Source: Tubiluchus corallicola
Taxonomy: Eukaryota; Priapulida; Priapulimorpha; Priapulimorphida; Tubiluchidae
Assembly (NCBI GenBank): GCA_030141605.1
Contig: JAQGDQ010000612.1
Location: 1 to 62,000, forward strand
Length of the DNA: 62,000 nt
Direction of reading: 5' to 3'
Shown: positions 1 through 9,000 of the stretch, one piece after another
Layout of the letters: each line of letters begins with the position of its first letter
Position numbering within the stretch: the stretch's first letter is position 1
Program-made: the position numbers and the translations under genes
Notes under the pieces: model-generated
What the model saw: the letters and a program-made list of their open reading frames with translations, nothing else
Database searches by the model: none
Told to the model about the DNA's origin: nothing

Positions 1-3000
1 CGTTAGTAAATATAGTTAATTAGACTCACCCAGCTCGTAAAGATCTCCCTGCTTTTCAACAAATGCCGCAAAGTGCCAGTCAACTTTTTGAACAGCCTAC
101 AAAAAATCAATACCACGTAACTCAACAAGCTGGGACATAGGGTTGCAATTTTATTGTGCATCCTACAGATAAGAACTTTGGGCATCCTAGTACACTTGCT
201 GCTAGTTATGGCTCCAGGTCACAGAGCCACAAAAATCCCCCCCCCCCCGACTAATTCAGTGTTTTCTTTTGTTCGAATAAATGTATGGTTGCTCCATAGT
301 TATCTCGTCTAAGTTCACGAACTCGTTTACTGACATATAGAAACCAAATACACAGAAAGGTTAGTCACAATCACATTCAAATTTGTGAAGGATGGCTTAA
401 TAAGATATTTCTCTATATACAGGGATGAAAATGACAAATTGCAAAAAACTCTGAAACAGGCCGGGGGTTTGGGGGCCGCTGCAGCCAGCAACAAATTACA
501 ATTTTGTGACCACAGAGAGCCTCTAAGTGGACTTAAAATACCAATTACCTTGTTTCATGCATAATTTAAAATACCCAACTATCAAGGATACATGATACCT
601 AATTGTCTCAAAAACGCCTAAGTACTGGCCGCTCCTATGCAAAAGTATACAAAAACTGTCTGCAATTGACTCAAATAACTCCGCAGAATTGATTCTATAT
701 TTTTATACATAGAGATATACACGTGGTTTCACTGATGTACGTGATGTAAACAAAGTGACGGCCCGCCAACTAGCGGTCAACTTGTGAAATAATGTACTGG
801 GTCCGTAAAAATTTTCACAACGAATTTACGCGATTTACAAAAATGGCACTACTGGTCTTCCAAAAACTTGGAATTTCGCGTATCCGCGGAAAATTCTCAT
901 TCCTGCATATAAATGAAGTCGATGCAGTTGAAAAAGTTTTGTCCTACACCAGCCTATACAAGGCTGTCTTAGCGCATGGGCATGGTAAGCGGTAGCCTGA
1001 GGGCCTCGTGCTAATCTACATATGAGTTTTTCCAGGCGCATATTATACTGTCCAAACGTTTGTGTTGATCAATTTTTGTTGTACAGCACGTTTTTAGTGT
1101 TTAAACCGTGATTTTGTCGGAAGTCCCAATACAATAAATATATGTTTAATATTACCGACCATTTACATGCAGAAAGGTTAAATTCAGTTTGTTTGGTGAG
1201 TGGAAAAATGAATGTAAATTGTGCAAACGAAACACTTGTAAGAAGTGTTCCAAAAAGATGCGCGTCCCCACAGAGCACTTTGAGAACATTCCGGTGTTTG
1301 CTTTAGGACCTGAAATGAGCAGTAGCTCATCTGGATCATCAGGTGATGACTCTCCGGTCAAAAGCACTAAAAGTGCAACACGCTACACTATCAACCAAAA
1401 CAATGCCTGGTCAGCACCAAACAGCCCTGCAAGTAGTCGTCGGGCTCGCTCTCGTGTTGGCAAAAAACTAGACCATGCACTGCTTTGCTCAGAAATCTAT
1501 AACGTTGTTAAGACGGCCAGTAGCAATGCAACGTTACCTCTGTCTGACCTTCGTGAGCGCTTGCCTCATGAGCCGTTGATATATCCTGTAAGCAAAATAA
1601 ATCATGAAATATAGAAAATTAACAAACAATTCAAATGCGAATGAAGTTTACTGCTATATGCCAAGACACTTTTTAATAAAAACTACAGAACGCATGCAAT
1701 TAAAAAATGGTTTTACAGCCTTAATTAAAATTGGATGAAACATTAAACGTAGATTTATGCTCGAATATGAAGCTGAATTTACACTGTTGCTTAAAGGTAA
1801 ATGGGCAACGGCAATTTGTCTTATTCTTTATTATAAAGCAATCTACTCCCAATTGTGAATTGATTCATTTCAATGATGTTAGCTCGTATATTTTTGCCAA
1901 ACGGAGAACATAGCAGTGTTCCAATACATTAGGGCAACAGTCCAACAGAGGCAATTCTGTTTTCATAGTTACCAAAAAACAGGCTCAACCATTACTAACC
2001 CAAATTAACAGTGAGCAGGCAAGCTTTTTTTTAAAAAAAAGCAATGCTATATTTCTGGTTGAAAAACCGTTTTTTCCCTCATGCTCATTACTTTCTTCAT
2101 TCTTTTAATCTAGCCTGTGTTTCTGTTACATTACCTAATAAATTTTCAATTGTACACTAAATTTCTTCATCATACTTTTCACAACTGAACAAGCAAAACA
2201 ATGCTCAACGATACTCTATTGTCCGAATATAAAAAAGTGCCCTGTCTGGAATGCTGAGAATCATGGAAAACAACAGTAAGCTGTCAAAACAGTTAATGCT
2301 TAGGGGGCCTTACAGAAGCTGTGAATCCACGTTTCAAGCAGCATGTAACATTTACTTAGTCACAGTTAATGCTTAGGGAGCCTTACAGACGCTGTGGATC
2401 CACGTTTCAAGCAGCATGTAACATTTACTTAGTCACAGTTAATGCTTAGGGAGCCTTACAGACGCTGTGGATCCACGTTTCAAGCAGCATGTAACATTTA
2501 CTTAGTCACAGTTAATGCTTAGGGAGCCTTACAGAAGCTGTGGATCCACGTTTCAAGCGGCATGTAACATTTACTTAGTCACAGTTAATGCTTAGGGAGC
2601 CTTACAGAAGCTGTGGATCCACGTTTCCAGCGGCATGTAACATTTACTTAGTCACAGTTAATGCTTAGGGAGCCTTACAGAAGCTGTGGATCCACGTTTC
2701 CAGCGGCATGTAACATTTACTTAGTCACAGTTAATGCTTAGGGAGCCTTACAGAAGCTGTGGATCCACGTTTCCAGCAGCATGTAACATTTACTTAGTCA
2801 CAGTTAATGCTTAGGGAGCCTTACAGAAGCTGTGGATCCACGTTTCAAGCAGCACGTAACATTTACTTAGTCACAGTTAATGCTTAGGGAGCCTTACAGA
2901 AGCCGTGGATCCACGTTTCAAGCAGCGTGCAACATTTACCAAATAGCTTTTCAACAGAACACTGTTAAATTGAGATATTTACCTTTTCAGTCTCCATGTA

Positions 3001-5227
3001 CTTTGCTCTCTCTTCTGGCTTCATGCCCTTGGTAGCATTCAGAAACTTCTGCAGTTTCCCGCCGTCTTTCAGTGCCAGTTTCTCCGTGTTGTTGAGTAGG
3101 ACGTGCAACAATGCGACGGTACCACAAGCGTTGCCCACTGTCTGCTTGCTAAAGTACAGGCTTTCGCTTATCTTCTGCTTAGAGCCTTTTAACTTGGCTT
3201 CCTCCTGCTTAACATAGGCTTCATGCTGCAACAAAACAATAAGGTAGGCCTTTTTATGCCGTAGCAAAAAATAGGAATTAGTCAGCAAAGTATCAGGTAA
3301 TTTAAATCGGTTATTTACTTACACAGGAACAGTGAACAAAGGGATTCAATGTGACAAACAACTTACAAATGTTACAGACGTAATAGTCTTCCACTTCGAC
3401 ACGTGCAATTGCATATAAGAGAAAAGGTTAACATGCTAGATGCCTTCACCTTTAGCTTGCATTACTTTAAGATGTATGCTTAACTGTTTATATATTTATA
3501 GCAGGTAGAGCTCAAGAAACTGCTTGAATTAAACTTTCAAACACTTTTAACTCTTTGTCTTTGCTCACAAAAGCCAAAAAGCTCTCTTAATAGATTATGA
3601 AGCAAAGCACTCCTAAATTAATGATTTGAAAATACAAAAAATACAAGACAAAAACTAGCAAATAAATATGATGCATGCCAAGTTAAAGGAAAGAAACAAA
3701 TTTCAAGCTACATTCAGTAGCTTAATCAATTACAAGATCACCAACGTTTAGACAAAACTTTTATTAAAGGACAAGAAAAGGGGTACCTGAAGTAGGTTTC
3801 AGAAAATTATATTACTTTATGGCAATTTTATGTGTATATCGTATTCACGTTGAAAGGATTATTGTTTATTTTCATTTTAAATCTCCCCTAATGCTGTTCC
3901 GACGGCGGCATTACATGACATCTTATACGCACAACGTAAATCAGGGGAAAAAAGGAAATGTTAAACTATGTCCAAAAAAACTTTGAATGCAAAATTATAT
4001 TACTTAGCATTTCGCTTACCTGCTGAAAGACTTATGTAACTAGAAAAGAAAATTATTGATTATTTAAAATGCTTTCACCAATAGGTCAAATATCGTTGAC
4101 TCACCCTCCAGGGTGCACCACTCACTAACCAGAAACTTTTTTTAATCTTATTGACAAGTTACAGTAACTTTAAATTTTACTTAGTTAGTGAAATGTGCGC
4201 TACGAATGCTCTTATTATTTTTTCAAACTTTACAGAATGTTATCTAAACTTGTTTCAAATGTATTATCGTCAAAATGGCTGCGTCTAACGGTCATCGCGG
4301 GAGTTTAAATTTACATGTTTTATACAGCGTGACTGCCGATTGAAGTCCTATATGTAAAAAGGCAGTATGTAAGTGATATAAAGTTTCAAGCCAAATTTTC
4401 TAAGCTTTATGTTTATGATGGGTTTTCTTATACTTTAAGCAAATATAATCTAAGATTACTTTCCACATCAGTAAAATTGGTTATACAGAAAGAGGCAGGA
4501 TGCATGAAAACAGTAAAACTAGGAGCAGAGTTCACCTTGTCGTTACAAGGAAAGAGTAGAAGAACAGCAATAACTGGTTGAGGAACCGTAGCTAGTATGT
4601 CTGGATCCAAGCCGTACACATCGACAAATTGGAACTTTCCCGGAATGTTTGTGACTCCAAGATTAGCTACGTACTAAAATACGAAAGGAAAATTCATTAA
4701 CAGCAACAATACTTACATGTTGTTAGTGAATTAAAGTTTGTACCACTTCAATTAAAAGCATTTTCGTCTGTAAATGAAACTACCTTGTAGTCAGTTGACA
4801 CATTTTCTTAATCTCAAATGACAAACTAAAAGTAACATGTAGCGCATTATATGTAAATAAAGCTAATGTAATATAATAAACTAGTTAAATATCACCGTAA
4901 TGTTAAAAAAATGTTGAAAAGTTTAGTATCAAATCGGTGATTGCAGCTTCCTTAGTATGTCTTCTGATAATCAGATGGCGAGCTCACCTTGTTCATTACC
5001 TGGAAAAATATTTACACGTTAAAATACAAAATAATACTATATTAGCAAAACAGTGACAAGCCAGTAAACATATGTAACAAACCTAACTTGATTGCGCGGC
5101 TTAAAACAGCATGACATAATTGCCAAATAAAATGATAATATTATTAATTTTACACTACAGATAAAAACAAGAAAAAGCTTACATCGGGATTAGATTCCAA
5201 AGGTAACCACCTGGGTTTTGAAGCCAT
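1..5227 (-). CDS. UCHL3: Ubiquitin carboxyl-terminal hydrolase L3-type (UCHL3), 3' end outside the window
   Basis: Cysteine protease (peptidase C12) that trims small adducts from the C-terminus of ubiquitin, acting in cytosol and nucleus. Six coding exons join in phase: 5183-5227, 4988-4999, 4536-4673, 2983-3225, 1538-1585 and 30-96, all complement. They give about 184 residues. Visible family marks are the N-terminal [10 protein letters not shown], the [11 protein letters not shown] block, the oxyanion Gln93 and nucleophile Cys99 in [10 protein letters not shown], the HEGQTE loop, and the catalytic His170 in VDWHFAAF. The catalytic Asp should follow LYEL, but its codon is split by an intron at position 30 and the rest lies outside. 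The protein resembles UCHL3 in HEGQTE, while the segment after it has the shorter spacing of UCHL1. The start is divergent from VAMP7. Identity to the UCHL1/UCHL3 group is very secure; the exact paralogue is inferred. Confidence 0.93.
30..96 (-). CDS. UCHL3: UCHL3 exon 6, active-site histidine
   Basis: Encodes [18 protein letters not shown] and then LYEL, with the catalytic His of the VDxHF motif. Acceptor is TTTTTTGTAG and donor G|GTGAGT. One base of the next codon (expected Asp) is left at the junction. The final exon is off the left edge. Confidence 0.92.
97..926. other. UCHL3 intron 5 and SPIRE upstream introns
   Basis: Non-coding on both strands as far as I can see. It holds a C-run at 237-248 and no recognisable domain. 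UCHL3 intron 5 runs through it on the minus strand (97-1537), so the two genes are interleaved here. Confidence 0.5.
927..984 (+). CDS. Possible SPIRE-box exon upstream of the FYVE-like exon
   Basis: The stretch [19 protein letters not shown] resembles the Spire-box helix (x-EK-x5-LYxAL) that precedes the zinc finger in Spire proteins. It is bounded by a TGCAG at 922-926 and a good CATG|GTAAGC donor at 985. The reading phase does not match the acceptor at 1172 (one base left over here, one base needed to make two there). Either a splice site is misassigned, there is an indel, or the match is chance. Confidence 0.35.
1173..1614 (+). CDS. SPIRE: SPIRE-type actin nucleator, terminal exon with FYVE-like zinc finger
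   Basis: Spire proteins nucleate actin with tandem WH2 domains and bind vesicle membranes through a C-terminal modified FYVE finger. This exon opens after an ACATGCAG acceptor and reads [19 protein letters not shown], then [15 protein letters not shown] and NIPVFALGP. This is the C-x2-C...C-x2-C finger and KM-x-P-x5-IPV block of Spire. A Ser/Asp-rich and basic tail follows to a TAG at 1612-1614, and AATAAA lies at 1675-1680, so it looks terminal. The tail after about residue 50 shows no homology I can recall. The last third overlaps UCHL3 exon 5 on the other strand, so an earlier donor cannot be excluded, though I see no strong one between 1440 and 1538. WH2 and KIND exons would lie left of the window. 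Confidence 0.75.
1538..1585 (-). CDS. UCHL3: UCHL3 exon 5, lying antisense to the SPIRE-type exon
   Basis: Sixteen codons reading [16 protein letters not shown], which matches the [12 protein letters not shown] region of UCHL3. The acceptor is TTTTGCTTACAG and the donor GAG|GTAACG, phase 0 on both sides, so it joins exon 4 (METEK) and exon 6 (AVQKVDWHF) without a gap. The opposite strand is open and reads through as the C-terminus of the SPIRE-type protein. Confidence 0.88.
1675..1680 (+). terminator. Polyadenylation signal of the SPIRE-type gene
   Basis: AATAAA lies 61 bases after the TAG stop at 1612-1614, a sensible distance for a short 3' UTR. It sits inside UCHL3 intron 4 on the opposite strand. 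Confidence 0.5.
2288..2939. repeat. 73-bp minisatellite, nine copies
   Basis: Nine tandem copies of a 73-bp unit beginning CAGTTAATGCTTAGGGAGCC, at a constant 73-base spacing (2290, 2363 ... 2874). Copies differ by single bases only (AAGC/ACGC; CAAGCAGC/CCAGCGGC). It lies in UCHL3 intron 4, ending about 45 bp from the donor of exon 4. Confidence 0.95.
2983..3225 (-). CDS. UCHL3: UCHL3 exon 4, active-site cysteine
   Basis: Eighty-one codons from HEAYVKQEE to YMETEK. It carries [18 protein letters not shown] with the catalytic cysteine, and the [10 protein letters not shown] helix typical of the family. Acceptor is TTTTGTTGCAG, donor AAG|GTAAAT, phase 0. Confidence 0.95.
3764..4438. mobile_element. 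TTAAAGGA-family inverted-repeat element, copy 1 (UCHL3 intron 3)
   Basis: Starts TTAAAGGACAAGAAAAGG and ends TTTTCTTATACTTTAA, an imperfect terminal inverted repeat. The internal landmarks are shared with copies at 7803, 11811 and 36634: TTACTTAGCAT, a TTGACTCACC box, GTGCGCTACGAATG, and AAAATGGCTGCGTC. It has no coding capacity and is probably a non-autonomous DNA transposon. The TTAA ends could be a piggyBac-like target duplication, which is inference. Confidence 0.7.
4536..4673 (-). CDS. UCHL3: UCHL3 exon 3
   Basis: Forty-six codons from YVANLG to LLLFPCNDK, including [14 protein letters not shown] and the [12 protein letters not shown] strand. Acceptor is TATTTTAG and donor AAG|GTGAAC, phase 0 on both sides. 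Confidence 0.93.
4988..4999 (-). CDS. UCHL3: UCHL3 exon 2, a 12-nt microexon
   Basis: Twelve bases encode Val-Met-Asn-Lys between a TTTTTCCAG acceptor and a GTGAG donor. They fill the stretch between NPD (exon 1) and YVANLG (exon 3) that the family requires. Phase is 0 on both sides. Confidence 0.85.
5183..5227 (-). CDS. UCHL3: UCHL3 exon 1 (coding part)
   Basis: Encodes [15 protein letters not shown], which matches the start of UCHL3/UCHL1. It ends with a GTAAG donor in phase 0. The ATG is the natural start because the family begins at this distance from RWLPLE. Confidence 0.92.
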
Positions 5228-5906
5228 TTTTGTAAAAACAAATTTTAACGAAAACTGCAAAACGTGATGAACGCCGGCAACAAAAATTTTCTTACACTTG
5301 CCGCTAGATGGCAATACGTCTGAAGTCACGAGACTGATAAATAACAGCACAAGAATGATACTGTAGTGTAATAGTCTGGTAAAACTTTATTATTGATGTA
5401 GGTTTTCATCTACGTTAGTTGTAGTCAGTATTTTCATTTTAAAGTTGACCGTAAACTTGCTAATAAATGCATTATTTTTAGTAAACTTGCTAGTAACAGT
5501 CTGCTATTTTTAGAGCAGTGCAATTGTTTATTTGTGTACTTTTTAGTTCTGTCACCAGTTAGCCAGGTTTCATTGTTAAGTTGGCCTGGCTACCTGCGTT
5601 GTGCTTAAAACAATTACTGTATGACTGAGTATGATGTCTTTTACCTTTCGTCATCATTTAGAGAAAGGTCTATGTTTCAAACCACGAGGCTGTATCAGAT
5701 GTTTTTTTTACATTGTAATTTGTAATATTAATGGTATTGTCATGTGATTGCACAGTTCATTATTTTTGTTTTCAATAATTCTGTAGAGATCACTGTTAAA
5801 ATCTGTCATTTTATATCAGATTCTATAGAATTTTAGTTTACTGTACATGTATATTGATCAGATAATTACGTATTTTTAGTTCTCATATACATGCAAACCT
5901 GACAAG
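5228..5906. promoter_or_regulatory. Divergent promoter region between UCHL3 and VAMP7
   Basis: 679 bases separate the two start codons, so the genes probably share a bidirectional promoter. I see no clear TATA box placed for either gene. Position and spacing are seen; shared regulation is inferred. Confidence 0.6.
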
Positions 5907-6052
5907 ATGCCGATATTATACGGGGTTGTCGCTCGTGGGGTGACCGTCCTCGCTAAACATGCCTCTTGTGCAGGGAACTTTTCTGAAGTCACAGAACAAA
6001 TTCTAGCAAAAATTCCTCCAGAGAACGGGAAGTTAACATATTCACATGCTAG
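5907..6052 (+). CDS. VAMP7: VAMP7 exon 1
   Basis: From MPILYGVVARG to KLTYSHA, the first strands of the longin domain, with a donor AG|GTAAAA in phase 2. Confidence 0.97.
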
Positions 6053-9000
6053 GTAAAAAACTTTAGTGAAATGATGAATATCATTGATCTATAGTCTTTA
6101 CACAAGCTCCTGATTTGTTAAAAATTAATAAATTAATTAATCAAATTTTTACTTAAACTGAGTTAGCAGGTGTTGGAGTTTATGTTGTAGTCTAGCATTG
6201 CATTCGCATAGTGTTAGGTCATGATGATCGGCTGTAGTTAGTTCCGTTGTCATGGAAACAGTAGACGCCAGACATTATGTGAAGTTGTAAAGTATTCTAC
6301 TGTAACATAAGACTAGTATTTTATACCAATATTAATGTTGCATAACTATGAAAGCTTGTCTTCCGTACTTTTTATCTGTGTGCAATACCAGATGAAACAG
6401 CAGACAGTTTGGTTACTGCACTGCAGTTTCAAATGCATGCTTGTGTTTTTGAACTTGTACAAAAGATTACTAATTTCTCAATGGAAATTTAATTACAGAC
6501 AAAATCTTATTTCACACGTCACTTTGTTTTGTTTCAGCTATCTGTTTCATTATCTATGTGAGGATAAAATCATATACATGTGCATAACAGATGATGTAAG
6601 TACATTATCATAACTGGTCATTTACAAAAAACTTTGTCTGTTTTTGTCTGCTTAAAAAGTTTAGCTTTAAAAAAGATGATGTAAGTATATCAAATAAAAA
6701 TTAAAATAAATAGCCAGTTTAAAAAGTTTGTCCGTTTGTGAGTTAAAAAAAAATTTAACTCTAAACTTATGCTGTATTAAATATGGTTTACTTAAACCAA
6801 AACCGGACCCAATCTTAAACTGTAGGCCAAAACAATCTACTCTTCAAAATTTTGAAAGTAAACATACTATTTTTTCAAAAATGACTTACGTAAAAGAATT
6901 ATTGCCACACAAACACAATTTTGCTTTTGCGCCACTAATATTTTGCTGTTTCATGCATTTTGCCATTCGCTAGTTAGATGGGCACTAGCGCCTGCATTTC
7001 AAAAAGCATTGCACAAAAACCAGATGCTGTACCTCTCAGTTCAGATTGTGACGAACTACACACATTCGACAGCTCATGTGTGAACACAGCGGTATATTTG
7101 AAATATGAATTTCTATCTCAAAATTTGCCTAGTTTTAGTACAACACACTGAATATCTTACAGTAGCACTGTACTTCAATTTTTTCTTTCGCAAACATGTG
7201 CAACACGCTCGTGGAATATTTTTGCTTTTGAAAGTTATGTTACTTTGTGATGTCATCAATAGTTGGGCTCGCCCATCGTTAATTAAGTTTTTAATCTATT
7301 ATGTAATTATCAGAAATACTTTTGTAGTATTAATTGTGTTAAAGTGTATACTTTTATAGGATTTAAAAATGTGATGATATATGAAAAATCATCCTGTCTT
7401 CCTTTAAGTTGCCTACATGCTTACTTTTTCTAAGTGCCTTTTCATTTTATTCAACTGGTATTTTTACTTTTTCTGACAGTTTGATTAAGCATAAACAGTA
7501 AATCTTGGTAGCTGCTCGATGCTATATTTCCATGTTGCAGTCTTGATTTGTTTCTTTTCTTGTTTGTATCAAAAACTTACATTTTAACAATATTTTTTGT
7601 TCATTTTTTTGTGTGTCGACAGTAAACAAATTATAATATAAAGCTTTTATTTAGCATTTATTTATATAACATTTCTTTATTGATTATTATGTTATTATAC
7701 ATTGAAAAGTTCACTGCAATCTTATGTTTATGTTAAAATGTTCTAGCTGAAATAATTTCGTTTTGTTTTTATTTGCTTTGGCAGTTTCTTCTTCATATTT
7801 CATTAAAGGAGAAGACAAGGCAATTTTAAACTATGTCACAAAAATCTTTCGACGCAAAGTTATACAGTGTTCCTCACTTATCGTGGGTGTTCCATTCCAG
7901 GCCTACCCACGATAAGTGAATTTCTGCGAAGTAGGGATGCTATACTTATTTTAGTAGTTATACCTTATTTTAAGTCTTTATAAACCCTCCCCCGCTCTTA
8001 TACATAACCCTTTCCCGCGGGCGCAAGTACTACATTTCTTTTTGGTGTGTATTCATCTGCCGTATAAATACACCTATTTACTGTAAATGGTAATTTTTAT
8101 GATTTATAATATTCTTTTAATATTATAATTAATATTTTTAATATATTTTTATACGTTTTGTGATTTTTTATGCAAAATTCATCATATCTATACATTACTG
8201 TACAATACGTACTACGCATGTGCAAAAATACTTTAGACGGAGTACCGCAAAACAGCAAAAATACCGCGTTATATGTTTTTCATTAATATTTATGAAAACC
8301 CGCGAAACAGCGAGTCCGCGATAAACGAACCGCGAAGTAGCGAGGGAACACTGTATTACTTAGCATTACACTTGCCTGCTTGAAAAGCTTTTGTAATTAG
8401 AAAAGGAAATTCTTTGCACTTTAAGGTGATCATGTCAGCTGCTAAAATGTCATTGACTCACCTTCCCAGGGTACACTACTGATTCACCAAAAAACTTATT
8501 TCTTATTTTATTGCTAAGATACAGTACGGTAGTACCTCTGTTTTCGACCATAATTCGTTCCTAAAAAGTGTTTGAAAACTGATTTGGTTGAGCACCAAAT
8601 CATTTATTCTCATAAGAAATAATGTAAAAGCAAATAATCCGTTCTCAAGCACCAAATGAACTGTAAAGTATTACTAAAACGAAATATCGTAATGCAAAAA
8701 TATTTATTCAAACTGTAGATACGATATAATTGATAACAAAAACATAATAGAATTACTTTGAAAGAAAAACATAATTGTTCCTGCATGAAAAAGCGGAGAA
8801 AAATAAGCGTAGAAAGCACTTGGCGATGTTAGGCAATTCAAATCTTGTGCGTGACTACTCACGGGCACGGTTGGTTACGCTCGGCTCGCCGCGCATGTGT
8901 TCATCATGTGTTTGGCGGTAGGTCGAGTATCGAAATTCTGGTCGAGAGCGGAGACAATTTCAGCTCGAATTTTCTGGTCGAAAACCGATTTGTACGAGTA

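Noticed and set aside
6335-6613. Single 92-codon frame as a separate gene
   Set aside because: Its last part is VAMP7 exon 2; the upstream part is intron read-through.
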